The notes: generated from the sequence alone by a model not told the origin. Counted from the stretch's first letter, positions 18,401 to 24,896 are shown. The stretch: 40,213 nt of DNA from Methanoperedens sp049303315 (GCA_049303315.1 JBAQMZ010000006.1:1-40213), one strand, 5' to 3'. Translations and numbers: made by a program.

Positions 18401-20585
18401 ACCGCTGCGACTCATCGGGTTTGGTTATGTTGTGCATCGGACCATGACAGATGATGCAGGGCACAGTGGAGTTGGGAGTGTGGAAACTTGCGTTGAAAAT
18501 GGTGCCGTTAGCGTAAGAATAAAGGCTGAGAGCGTACTGAATATTTGTACTGTTAAGCGTGGACTTGTTTGAGATGTCAGATCTGCTCACGTGGCAGCCG
18601 CCTGTGGCATTGTAACAGGAGGCAACAAGTTGATTACTTGTAGTTGCTGGGCTTTGGCCGTGGGTAATATAATCGCCATGACATGATGAATTGGCACACC
18701 CATTCGCAACATTTCTGTGAACATCTGCTGTGGAGTTCCAGAATATCGCAGTGTAGCTACCGCCAGAATTATTGTCAAAGGACTGATGGCAATGGGTACA
18801 AGCACTTTGATTGGTACTAAAAGCCGTATGAGGAGTGGTATGCTCACCACGGGTCGTTACTTGGTCCCACCCGTTCATATATGGGGAGTTTTTGATGGTT
18901 ACACCAGTCGTGCTTGGGGTCCCACCATAATGGGTCGTTCCATCGCCACAACCACCGTTAGCAAACCCGCATCCCCACCAGTTATAGATAAAACTATAGT
19001 TTGCACCTATACTGCTGTTACTGCCGATTTCCGCCCTAATAGTCCAGCGTCCATAATAGTTCTTTTGATTAAGATCGGCGCTGAAGTTAGCCAAACCTTT
19101 TAGATCTGTACTCTGATTTACTTTTCTGGCTTGGGTCAATTCTGTTCCATTGGGCCAAAATAATTTGAATGTTACATTACTTCCACCGATCGGGAAACCG
19201 TTATTGTCTATATACAGCGCAGTGGCATTGATGGTAGTCAATATGCCGGTCCAGGAGTTCATAGCATCGGTACGCTGTGGATAACCAAACCCTGACCCAA
19301 CTTTTGCGCTGGTATTATCAGGGTCGTCCAGTACTACAAACCTGTTTGTGGCAACCAGTATTTTTCCCGATACCGGAGATACCGGAGGCGTGGGCGTAAG
19401 CATGATATTAACATTGCCCACCGCAGCGCCGCTTACTGTTCGTGTGGTGGAGTTATCGCTGTAGCCCGTCTTGCTGGCTGTTATAAGATAAGTGCCGTTG
19501 CTCAGCGTGAAGTTATAGTAGCCTGTTGCATTCGTAGTAGTGGTCAGGCTGGTGTTCGTGGTAACAGTGGCGCCGATTATCGCCTGCCCGTTTGAGGCAT
19601 TGGTAACGTAGCCTGATAACAGGTAGGTAGGCACAGGCGTTAGTGAGATATTGGCATTTGTAACATTTGCACCGCTAACTGTAACATTTGTAGAATTGGT
19701 AGCATATCCTATGAGGCTTGCGTTTATTATATACGTGCCGTTGGAGAGACCTGTGAAGTTATAACCGCCGCTGGCATTCGTGGTAGTGGTCAGGCTTGTA
19801 TTGGTCTGGACTGTAGCGCCGCTGAGAGTCGCGCCGTTGGTATTGTTGGTTACATAGCCTGAGATGTTGTAAGTGGCTGCGCCGGCTCCAAGAGGAGTTG
19901 CAATGGTTACATTAATTGAACTATCTTGATTAGCCGCTGTGCCATATGACCAAAAACCCGGTCGACTAGAAGCTGTTGCATTCATCCACACCCTTACTGC
20001 TGATTTGTTACCTGCCGGAATAATACCCCATTTATTGTTAAATGATATTGGAAATGAAGTTTGTGTAGCCGTTGTGGTTGTTGCTGCGGTTGAATTAAAT
20101 AAACCGACAAAGTTATTTGCAGTCCCGTTCGGGTTATAATATCCTATTTCATACCATCCATTCACTGCGGCGCCTGCAGTTGCGGAATACATAGAAATTG
20201 AACCATTGAGACCGGTAATATTTACATCAGTTGAAAAAGCCGTATTATTTATAATACGTGCATAATCCCATTGTCCTGTTGTAGCAGTTGCTATTCTTAG
20301 TCTTGAGCTGACTCCAGCTCCGGCAGATGTAGTATTAATTAATCCTACCATCATCGGAGCGTCACCAGTAGCAATGCATGTAAAATTAGTACTATATGCA
20401 CCACCACCGCTGTTTAGGGATGTACCAACATTACACGTCAAATAATATCGATACGGTGTGTCAGCTTCTGCCGTCTGCACCATAGCAAACATAACGCCGG
20501 TTATAACTAGAACCAGAATCACAGCTCGCCCCGTAATTGTGATTTTATTTCTATTTATTACGCGATTATCGTCTCTCTTAGACAT
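12465..20585 (-). CDS. Giant extracellular multihaem c-type cytochrome (47 CxxCH motifs)
   Basis: The protein has 2,706 residues. I use the ATG at 20585, with GGAAG just upstream, over the TTG at 20588. Residues 20-42 are a signal or anchor segment ending in AEA. About 43-240 is a beta-rich N-terminal domain. About 240-405 holds two carboxypeptidase-regulatory-like domains (SGYVTN...GATV...G.Y.F....G.Y.I). From residue 597 to about 2556 I count 47 CxxCH plus four CX4CH (CANSSCH, CVNDNCH, CVSSGCH, CGDNNCH) and one CX6CH at 658, about one haem per 38 residues. Three related modules begin near residues 798, 1502 and 1964. A C-terminal Fn3/Ig-like domain follows, without membrane anchor. N-glycosylation sequons are very dense. 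It probably conducts electrons through or beyond the S-layer, an inference from comparable proteins of anaerobic methane-oxidising archaea. Confidence 0.93.
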   Translation of the reverse strand: MSKRDDNRVINRNKITITGRAVILVLVITGVMFAMVQTAEADTPYRYYLTCNVGTSLNSGGGAYSTNFTCIATGDAPMMVGLINTTSAGAGVSSRLRIATATTGQWDYARIINNTAFSTDVNITGLNGSISMYSATAGAAVNGWYEIGYYNPNGTANNFVGLFNSTAATTTTATQTSFPISFNNKWGIIPAGNKSAVRVWMNATASSRPGFWSYGTAANQDSSINVTIATPLGAGAATYNISGYVTNNTNGATLSGATVQTNTSLTTTTNASGGYNFTGLSNGTYIINASLIGYATNSTNVTVSGANVTNANISLTPVPTYLLSGYVTNASNGQAIIGATVTTNTSLTTTTNATGYYNFTLSNGTYLITASKTGYSDNSTTRTVSGAAVGNVNIMLTPTPPVSPVSGKILVATNRFVVLDDPDNTSAKVGSGFGYPQRTDAMNSWTGILTTINATALYIDNNGFPIGGSNVTFKLFWPNGTELTQARKVNQSTDLKGLANFSADLNQKNYYGRWTIRAEIGSNSSIGANYSFIYNWWGCGFANGGCGDGTTHYGGTPSTTGVTIKNSPYMNGWDQVTTRGEHTTPHTAFSTNQSACTHCHQSFDNNSGGSYTAIFWNSTADVHRNVANGCANSSCHGDYITHGQSPATTSNQLVASCYNATGGCHVSRSDISNKSTLNSTNIQYALSLYSYANGTIFNASFHTPNSTVPCIICHGPMHNITKPDESQRFIKNTNTEDTQCKTCHTSYTEHNSSNITSGGVNCTLCHSDDVHDIQVFAQNTTYVDLNHNNPNPARGNCTNCHQNATFFAALEKKPKAGNYTGRDPPIIPVPLNHSINPYSGALWNQTGYWDNKSQYSACNYCHGTDESLHTSSALGKINNVKGSNILNQSLTNSTWCANCHYKNALDYNGDQFIPQPPEILNLSALVPATAGDGTTKFYNHTGQLSNYNDTACKSCHNNNLGASATSLNFSHNLGIGSAGGVNCTECHDMGGSVNNVNFTTVGTGIHANLNRNASSSAQNAINRPCWACHGTKNGTWANESDQPTGHNNSFYKNPRTCRDCHITGSLQFNADNVTDHIPSGSSLTDLNTSSYNYTSCSYCHNNSVYNGYDLDMGLSAGGNPINASVSHYGANKTGGKLMSATNNSTDCVYCHRNTTNMVKWGIKQSSPANISNKNGTAGTRTNHSDYTTSDKCKYCHGSYIVTASLTFHDAPLGNGSFGPDCKSCHDIGGIATGKLVNFSAMNSTDAIHKNLNSLASATVDVENKKCWACHTANGTQPLESSNHSVVNRYTNPYNCTDCHIQGAGQNFNYTPNTTLLNVTQHYWNGNKIATLNADTCYDCHNKTVMMITAYDPDSGTGNVYGGTNGGNNSTSHYGRKRADMVAQQNTTQYCYNCHNGSSVFPFIDNANRTISNHTGLATNPGCVNDNCHNGGRIHDSNLTKPAVNTTLCNYCHTSQTRHNNSVECKECHLETNRSIHPVQYLQPDNTWKINSAANKTSAVNCTNCHQAVLSSNFSNAPIIPATLKHSSALNNGSIWNTTPYWNNEQGSCYYCHNDTIHNSTALGRISDILSPSDSNNTRNGAITTTTWCIDCHLNAGNTKYKGNLWSPNPPLITVNNTLKSTWEDHSTYLGSGIKDKNCESCHAQNITAAEASLNYSHSLNEGVAGGPNCIQCHNLVTGLSGGAPSGINFTAFNLSIHFGINSVNSTTNGACWACHDSDGNVTSGHGDRQKTPKRCDECHLSSGTYYQQSLDWGLLVTVSKHYYGASGIKAGNSSSNIGSCINCHENVSEMIVYNNDTDTGSFTGDGIRQNGGNLSFYHYGKDRSADLRINVDSNCYYCHQNSSTAFTNAMLNPVVNKSIFNHTDNQVQYCYDCHGNGYIHDNTLVIDTLSNSKCRQCHSIGGIQATHNGTGAQAITGMNCWNCHQDPNTSKNPMYKAPMHGMMYPLSNGSYNRFSNNNMPANCTTCHVYNLVNTSTNKATIVPPLNHSADPYSGKKWGNYWDNASMKTACYYCHQNNVHKGQTATGSPSTTLLGNITNIKGSNQYKSSDLTKSRWCSSCHYNDSTSNYKGSVLTPVPPELLNKTGTVPGTANDGTSFYNHSGDVAAGSNDSKCKECHGSALLAYTETTLNFSHSASEGGGGPDCVSSGCHGTAGSDTSPYMNWTSLKSGMHAKLNNGADTTGMTDPIDAACWACHGDGTKPSGHPSNYKQPYNCTACHLASGNISGKYQAKNVTEHQHVDAQVLTNSTYARCENCHNNSLVSYSDNETSPTTILTNYTSGNVSHYGANKTAGKLMYNSSGNSEDCVYCHLNNSNRQKWSNATNATATKPDIHGSFNVSTSSSKCWECHVDSGVVTSGFTLHNSSLNPGASEFCLTCHAEGGSASNLNVTGTRMGAHLNLNNTPVNTLNNSDCWTCHFGYPNGVTGSHSYNVSSLNTYYCSDCHGPAKNNTAVIQNIDAKTIIVSEFLHASLDCAGCHAANDSRRPGGARVSVYHNSSAKLNATGVVSNPGWDMINGLYADCNDCHRIQNTRTGPFRGPGYLHYTTTAGNCGDNNCHAYDNNPHFQVYQPCYDFPACYLQPSVSPPSVSNLNLTSPVVNKTISTTTLLTAKAWDNYNIIENAKYRISNSSGIVVDWIQMDPSGGRWGPTRLEQIRATIDTSNPDISPGLYTVEVKAMAGGPRTKPGRYYPDNGEWSSIASIMLEVKQ
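12948..18197 (-). repeat. Three degenerate tandem multihaem modules inside the giant cytochrome
   Basis: The haem domain repeats a recognisable order of motifs. Each module opens with NCTNCH or NCTTCH (18197, 16085, 14699 on the minus strand). Next comes a hydrophobic-Pro segment with N/K-HS, then W...YW.N, a haem site followed by H, a WC..CH site, and a PP..L segment. A C..CH site with LN(F/Y)SH, a GG..C site, CWACH, and a final site beginning K.P..C complete the order. The module lengths are about 704, 462 and 590 residues, so haems were gained or lost after duplication. The first module carries about 17 CxxCH sites and the other two about 12-13. Confidence 0.75.
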
Positions 20586-20833
20586 CAACTTCCTATCCTA
20601 TCCATTTTGTGCAATTATGCCAGTCGGCTGGGATTACACACTCAAATCATTTTTAATGAGACACAACCCGGTTCTCAAATGTTTTTACTAAAGCAAATTA
20701 CAACACTCTGACGTTTTTCTTGCACCAAGTGCACAACCATTTTTACCCCAAATCAAATAGTTCTGTGACTTATTAGTTGGTTATTAGAAAATAGACTTTC
20801 CTATCTTAAATATCTTTCGTATTTAAAATCTGG
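20586..20833. promoter_or_regulatory. Upstream region of the giant cytochrome operon
   Basis: This 248-nt AT-rich spacer holds no gene. It must contain the promoter of the cytochrome operon, since nothing else lies upstream on that strand. A small dyad, TGCACCAAGTGCA at 20721-20733, lies about 140 nt before the start codon and could be an operator. The minus-strand CATTAAAAATGAT near 20655 is a weak TATA candidate. None of these is strong enough to call alone. Confidence 0.3.
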
Positions 20834-22006
20834 CTATTTCACTGCAACAATCTTCACAATGTCCCCGTTTTTCAACTCATGCTTCTCCCCCAGCCTCATC
20901 TTTGTACGCGCATCCACAGCATAGAGGAATCCCTTCCCGATATCGGTGTGAACCATAAAAGCCAGGTCTTTCGATGTGCTTCCTTTCTTCAGGAGAAATG
21001 CATCTGGAAGAATCCTTCCCATCTTATCAGTGAACCTATTCTCATCCTCAACTGGATAAACCACGACAAGGTCAAGGAGCTTAAACACAGTTTCATTAAT
21101 GCATTTCTGGATGCCTGTGCCTCCATTTTTCTTCATCAGGAGGCGAATTTTCTGGAGTCCCTCTTTCTGGGCATCAGTCAGGTTTGGCGATTCGACAAAG
21201 TCAGCATCACCCGGTATGTATTTTACCGCCCCGGCTTTATCAGCCATACGAAGCGCCACTTCTGCCGCAGCGCTGACAGGTATCGCGCCGACCTTCACAA
21301 GCCGCTCAATATTCTCCTGTGATGCAGCATCTATTTTATTTGCCGCGATTATCAGGGGTTTACTTTCAGCCCTTAACATATCCGAAAGCCCGATAATCTG
21401 TTCATCAGTCCATATCTGGGGTTTATCGCGCGGGAGTTTCAGTCTGGTCAGCACGGTTTTCACATGACCGTCAGTGATGCCAGCACCCTCAAGCTGCCCT
21501 GCGATTGTCTCCTCCAATTTCAACCCTTCAGCCTGCACTTTCCGGGAGAGCCGTTCCCAGTTGCGCTTTAAAATCCCGAACATCCACATCGTAATCTCAT
21601 GTTCGAGGAATTCTATGTCGCCCAATGGGTCATGTGAACCCACAGGCACAGGGTTTCCTTCAATGTCCGTTCCGCCCGAGGCATCTATGACATGAATAAT
21701 TGCCTTTGCCTGCCTCAGGTTGTCAAGAAATTCATTGCCAAGCCCGCGCCCCTTGTGGGCATCCGGGACAAGTCCCGCGACATCTATCATTTCTATCGGT
21801 ACAAAACGCACACCATCCCTGCAATTCCCGCAATCGAGTTTTAATTCCCTGCACGGGCAGATTGCCCTCACATACGCCACGCCGTGGTTGGCGTCGATGG
21901 TGGTAAAAGGATAATTTGCAATCTCAACATTTGCAAGGGTCGCTGCTTTGAAAAATGTTGATTTCCCTGAATTCGGTTTTCCTGCAAGAGCTATTGAAAC
22001 AGCCAT
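20834..22006 (-). CDS. YchF/OBG-type GTPase with TGS domain
   Basis: This P-loop NTPase belongs to the archaeal COG0012 branch, 390 residues. The P-loop is GKPNSGKST at residues 9-17, followed by an NYPFTTIDA switch segment and an archaeal-type Cys-rich insert (CPCRELKLDCGNC) that could bind metal. G3 is DVAG near 75 and G4 is NKID. The C-terminal TGS domain begins around DLVVVYPVEDEN and ends with LKNGDIVKIVAV. Relatives associate with ribosomes; the exact role in archaea is not established. A TATA-like GAGATAAAAGT (minus strand, 22034-22044) lies about 33 nt upstream, so the mRNA leader is very short. It stands alone between two other transcripts. Confidence 0.9.
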   Translation of the reverse strand: MAVSIALAGKPNSGKSTFFKAATLANVEIANYPFTTIDANHGVAYVRAICPCRELKLDCGNCRDGVRFVPIEMIDVAGLVPDAHKGRGLGNEFLDNLRQAKAIIHVIDASGGTDIEGNPVPVGSHDPLGDIEFLEHEITMWMFGILKRNWERLSRKVQAEGLKLEETIAGQLEGAGITDGHVKTVLTRLKLPRDKPQIWTDEQIIGLSDMLRAESKPLIIAANKIDAASQENIERLVKVGAIPVSAAAEVALRMADKAGAVKYIPGDADFVESPNLTDAQKEGLQKIRLLMKKNGGTGIQKCINETVFKLLDLVVVYPVEDENRFTDKMGRILPDAFLLKKGSTSKDLAFMVHTDIGKGFLYAVDARTKMRLGEKHELKNGDIVKIVAVK

Positions 22007-22078
22007 GCTCTTAATACATTTCTTCTGGACTTAACTTTTATCTCAGGCGCCACAGTGGAATCCGGATTATACATCTGA

Positions 22079-22444
22079 TTAAAATATTTCTTTTATCTTG
22101 CAGGCCGTCTTCTCAAGCTCATTGATAATAGGTCCAATATTCGCATCTTTTGTTGTCAACACAGAAATCAGCGCTTTTTGACCGGCGGTTGTAGTGATAA
22201 GTTTTCCCCCCTCATAATCAACGATTATGCAGTTTGGACTTACTTTCTCAAGCTTGTTTGTTACCTTTTCCGCGGCCCTCAGCATGGTTGCCGACATGAG
22301 AGTTAACGCCTCCATATCGTTATTCGCCGGTTCGCCGATAAGGAATCCATCCCGCCCTGCCAGCGCCAGCATTGTTACTCCCTCTACCTGTTTCAAATCC
22401 AGCAGGATGCTATTGTATATTTTGGACATCTTTCCCCAATTCAT
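22079..22444 (-). CDS. Roadblock/LC7-domain protein
   Basis: This is a single roadblock/LC7 domain of about 120 residues. Such proteins usually partner small GTPases or regulate polarity and motility systems. The motif run SILLDLKQVEGVTMLALAGRDG starts the domain, and AEKVTNKLEKV forms the central helix. The open frame reaches further upstream into a hydrophobic AT-rich stretch with only a TTG start, which I regard as untranslated. The ATG at 22444 or the ATG at 22429 (behind GGGGA) is the likely start. A TATA-like TTAATATACC lies just upstream near 22477-22488. It follows mtnA on the same strand but probably has its own promoter. Confidence 0.85.
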   Translation of the reverse strand: MNWGKMSKIYNSILLDLKQVEGVTMLALAGRDGFLIGEPANNDMEALTLMSATMLRAAEKVTNKLEKVSPNCIIVDYEGGKLITTTAGQKALISVLTTKDANIGPIINELEKTACKIKEIF

Positions 22445-22554
22445 ATTTTGCTTCCCTGAATAACAATAAACGTCTGGTATATTAATTTTATCGGAACTAA
22501 TGTCAAGAATAGTAGTATAAAAAATAAAAAAGTAAATGATACAATAAAAAATAA

Positions 22555-23580
22555 TCAAACCTTTATTTTGACTTCTTCGATTAAGAAAGGAGGATAGAAT
22601 ATACCATTTTCCGTGATTATGCCGGTCACATTCTCCATCGGAGTAGCATCAAAAGCAGGATTATACACATCCACATCAAGGGGCGCTATCTGCCGGTCCC
22701 CGAAAAACCTTAATTCTTGCGGTTTCCTGATTTCTATCTCGACCTCATCTTCAAGCCTCTCAAAGTCAAATGTCGGGACAGGCGCAGCCACATAGAACGG
22801 TATCCCATGCTCTTTTGCAATAATCGAATGGGTATAAGTCCCGATTTTATTGAACACGGCATCCTGGGTTATCCTGTCGGCTCCCACAATGACCTTGTCC
22901 ACCATGCCTTTCCTCATCACATGACCAGACATGCTGTCCGTGATTAGTGTCACAGGAATCTTATCTTCCATGAGTTCCCATGCAGTCAGCCTGCTTCCCT
23001 GGTTTAACGGGCGCGTCTCGCACGCTATCACCTTTATGTCCTTTCCATCGGCGCGGGCTGAGCGGATAACCCCGAGCGCCGTTCCCCAATCCACGCAGGC
23101 AAGCCTTCCGGCATTGCAATGCGTAAGCACCGTATCCCCATCCTCAAGCAAAGACGCCCCATATTCACCAAGCTGCATATTCTTCTTTACGTCCTCATCC
23201 GCGATTGCTTTTGCCTCGTCAAGAGCGAACATCCTTGCTTCCTTAATATTCCTGGCATCTTCCACAGCCTTGACGACCCTTTTTGCCCCCCATGACAGGT
23301 TTACAGCCGTGGGTCTTGTGGCAATAAGGGTTTTACCTGCATTTTCGATATTTTTAATTAAAGCGTCAAGAGAAGAGGCATTACTTTTAAATGCAGAAAG
23401 AGCTACGCCAAAACCTCCGGCTGCGCCAAGGGCGGGAGCGCCCCGTACCCTCAGGGAGATTATGGCTTCGCATAAAGAATCTATTGTACTGCATTCGATT
23501 ATCCTGTATTCCGCTGGCAAAAGGGTCTGGTCGATCATGATAATATTGTTCTTTTCATAATCCCAGTCAATGGTTCTCAT
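22555..23580 (-). CDS. mtnA: S-methyl-5-thioribose-1-phosphate isomerase family protein
   Basis: MtnA-type isomerase of the aIF2B-like superfamily, 341 residues. It converts the ring form of 5-methylthioribose 1-phosphate (or 5-deoxyribose 1-phosphate) to the ribulose form during salvage of SAM by-products. The family signatures are present: RVRGAPALGAAGG near residue 45, the catalytic Cys segment THCNAGRLA, and the catalytic Asp segment IVGADRI. A ribose-1,5-bisphosphate isomerase is the main alternative, but the N-terminal LRTIDW-like start and RGAPA motif favour MtnA. It diverges from the kinase gene at 23635 over a shared palindromic TATA box. No ribosome binding site precedes the ATG, consistent with a leaderless or nearly leaderless mRNA. 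Confidence 0.88.
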   Translation of the reverse strand: MRTIDWDYEKNNIIMIDQTLLPAEYRIIECSTIDSLCEAIISLRVRGAPALGAAGGFGVALSAFKSNASSLDALIKNIENAGKTLIATRPTAVNLSWGAKRVVKAVEDARNIKEARMFALDEAKAIADEDVKKNMQLGEYGASLLEDGDTVLTHCNAGRLACVDWGTALGVIRSARADGKDIKVIACETRPLNQGSRLTAWELMEDKIPVTLITDSMSGHVMRKGMVDKVIVGADRITQDAVFNKIGTYTHSIIAKEHGIPFYVAAPVPTFDFERLEDEVEIEIRKPQELRFFGDRQIAPLDVDVYNPAFDATPMENVTGIITENGIFYPPFLIEEVKIKV

Positions 23581-23604
23581 TTGCTGGCTATATCATGCCA
23601 TACA

Positions 23605-23614
23605 TATTTAAATA
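23605..23614. promoter_or_regulatory. Palindromic TATA box shared by two divergent genes
   Basis: The ten bases TATTTAAATA are a perfect palindrome, so TBP could bind in either orientation. The centre is 29.5 nt from the mtnA ATG (23580) and 25.5 nt from the kinase ATG (23635). Both distances match the usual TATA-to-start spacing, and neither gene has a ribosome binding site. One element therefore appears to serve two leaderless transcripts. Confidence 0.55.
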
Positions 23615-23634
23615 CTGCAGTTTATGTAAAAAGC

Positions 23635-24234
23635 ATGATTGTGATAAAGATTGGCGGGAGCCTGATTCACAGGGGACGGGAGCTTGTCAGGGAGATAATT
23701 GAATATTCAAATTCCGAAGATGAGACAATCCTGATAGTACCCGGCGGCTCTATCTTTGCAGATACCGTGCGGAGAATAAGCGCCACGGAGGAAGCCGCTC
23801 ACTGGATGGCTGTTCTTGCGATGGAGCAATATGGCTATTACCTGGGCAATGGGAATGACGTGAAACTCATTGACAACCTTAATATCCATGGAAAGGGCGC
23901 ATATATTCTTATTCCTTACAATCTCCTGAAAACGAAAGATGAACTCCCCCATTCGTGGGATGTGACCTCGGACACGATTGCCGCATGGGTTGCGCAAAAG
24001 CTTGGGGCCAGATTCATAAAAGCTACTGATGTGGATGGAATATATCTGGACGGGGTGCTGAAAAAGCAACTTGAAGCGTCGGAACTCGTGGGAAAAGAGA
24101 CATGTGTGGATGCCTATCTTCCGCATTTTCTCATGGAAAATAAAATGGATTGCGAGATAATAAATGGCAATTGTCCCGGAAGATTGAAAACCGCGCTTAA
24201 AAGTAATGTAATAGGGACTCTCATTAAAGGATAA
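23635..24234 (+). CDS. mfnE: Amino acid kinase-family protein, probable MfnE of methanofuran synthesis
   Basis: The protein has 199 residues from the ATG at 23635. The N-terminal KIGGSL motif is the phosphate-binding start of the amino acid/uridylate kinase fold, followed by VPGGSIFAD and the nucleotide-binding segment near AKATDVDGIY. Small kinases of this type in methanogens include MfnE, which phosphorylates the aminomethylfuran-methyl-phosphate intermediate to its diphosphate for methanofuran assembly. I base the call on size, motif spacing and lineage; a different small-molecule kinase cannot be excluded. An in-frame TTG at 23581 lies upstream of the TATA box and cannot be the start. Divergent from mtnA. 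Confidence 0.6.
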   Translation: MIVIKIGGSLIHRGRELVREIIEYSNSEDETILIVPGGSIFADTVRRISATEEAAHWMAVLAMEQYGYYLGNGNDVKLIDNLNIHGKGAYILIPYNLLKTKDELPHSWDVTSDTIAAWVAQKLGARFIKATDVDGIYLDGVLKKQLEASELVGKETCVDAYLPHFLMENKMDCEIINGNCPGRLKTALKSNVIGTLIKG

Positions 24235-24280
24235 ATTTAATAGGCTTCGATTCTCTATGTGTGCCCCACAGGAGAATTTT

Positions 24281-24454
24281 ATGAACAGAAGAGAAAAATC
24301 ACAAAAATGTATTTCATGCGGAGTAAATCTTATTGAGCGCGGTTATGTGCGTTTTCCCTGCCCGCAGTGCGGAGCAGAGCTTGGAAGATGCGCGGCATGC
24401 AGGCATCAGAGCAATAATTATAAGTGCCCTGGCTGCGGCTTTGAAGGACCGTGA
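24281..24454 (+). CDS. Zn-ribbon RNA-binding protein (COG2888 / HVO_2753 type)
   Basis: The protein has 57 residues. Four CxxC pairs (CISC, CPQC, CAAC, CPGC) form two zinc ribbons, the pattern of the archaeal COG2888 family. The start is the ATG at 24281, which has AGGAG five to six bases upstream; an upstream in-frame start at 24257 would add eight residues without a binding site. It sits directly before the aEF1B gene, a neighbourhood conserved across archaea that suggests a role in translation. Confidence 0.9.
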   Translation: MNRREKSQKCISCGVNLIERGYVRFPCPQCGAELGRCAACRHQSNNYKCPGCGFEGP

Positions 24455-24459
24455 AGAAA

Positions 24460-24726
24460 ATGGGAGAAGTAGCTGCCAAAATAAGAATCATGCCTTCAGG
24501 CATGGATGTTGATTTAAATAAACTTAAAGAAGCTCTGGCAAAGGCTATTCCGAAAGGTGCGAAGTTGCACGGATTCTCGGAAGTGCCTGTTGCATTCGGC
24601 CTGAAAGCCCTTATGGTTGTGGTAAAGGTGGGCGATATCGAGGGCGGGACAGAGAAGGTTGAAGAGGCTTTCAGCAAAGTGAGCGGCGTAGAAAGCGTCT
24701 CCGTGGAAGAACTGGGCAGGTTGTAG
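24460..24726 (+). CDS. ef1b: Translation elongation factor aEF1B
   Basis: This is the nucleotide exchange factor for aEF1A, 88 residues from the ATG at 24460. It is the usual archaeal single-domain version of the EF1-beta guanine exchange domain, with the motif GFSEVPVAFGLKAL carrying the exchange loop. A GTG at 24451 overlaps the stop codon of the zinc-ribbon gene and would add three residues; I favour the ATG because the family starts MGEVAAK. Both starts are served by GAAGGA at 24442-24447, and the overlap indicates translational coupling. Confidence 0.95.
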   Translation: MGEVAAKIRIMPSGMDVDLNKLKEALAKAIPKGAKLHGFSEVPVAFGLKALMVVVKVGDIEGGTEKVEEAFSKVSGVESVSVEELGRL

Positions 24727-24760
24727 GAAATTTTTAATATAAAGGAGATTTGAATGTTAG

Positions 24761-24799
24761 CCGCAGATGAACGCGGATAAACGCAGATGCGTGTATCTG
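24761..24799. repeat. Second copy of the CGCAGAT repeat element
   Basis: Bases 24761-24789 match 8523-8551 with a single difference (G for A at 24775). Three CGCAGAT/CGCGGAT units recur with a 10-bp period. The last unit can pair with ATCTG at 24795-24799 to form a small hairpin. It lies between the aEF1B gene and the tRNA gene, in non-coding DNA like the trpE-trpG copy. Confidence 0.6.
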
Positions 24800-24817
24800 G
24801 GGTTTAATGTTCTTTAA

Positions 24818-24889
24818 GGGCCTGTAGATCAGGGGTAGATCGTTGCGTTCGCAACGCAAAGGCCGCGGGTTCGAATCCCGCCGGGTCCA
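24818..24889 (+). tRNA. tRNA-Ala (anticodon CGC)
   Basis: The 72-nt cloverleaf folds completely. The acceptor is GGGCCTG paired with CGGGTCC and contains the G3:U70 wobble that identifies alanine tRNA. The D stem is GATC/GATC, the anticodon stem TTGCG/CGCAA with loop TTCGCAA, and the T arm GCGGG-TTCGAAT-CCCGC. The anticodon CGC (24850-24852) reads GCG. The discriminator is A at 24889 and CCA is not encoded. A T-run follows immediately and may end transcription. No intron is seen. Confidence 0.97.
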
Positions 24890-24896
24890 TTTTCGT

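Noticed and set aside
22445..22558. N-terminal extension of the roadblock protein back to 22558
   Set aside because: The extension is AT-rich, starts with TTG without a ribosome binding site and contains a likely TATA element; the roadblock domain begins after the inner ATGs.
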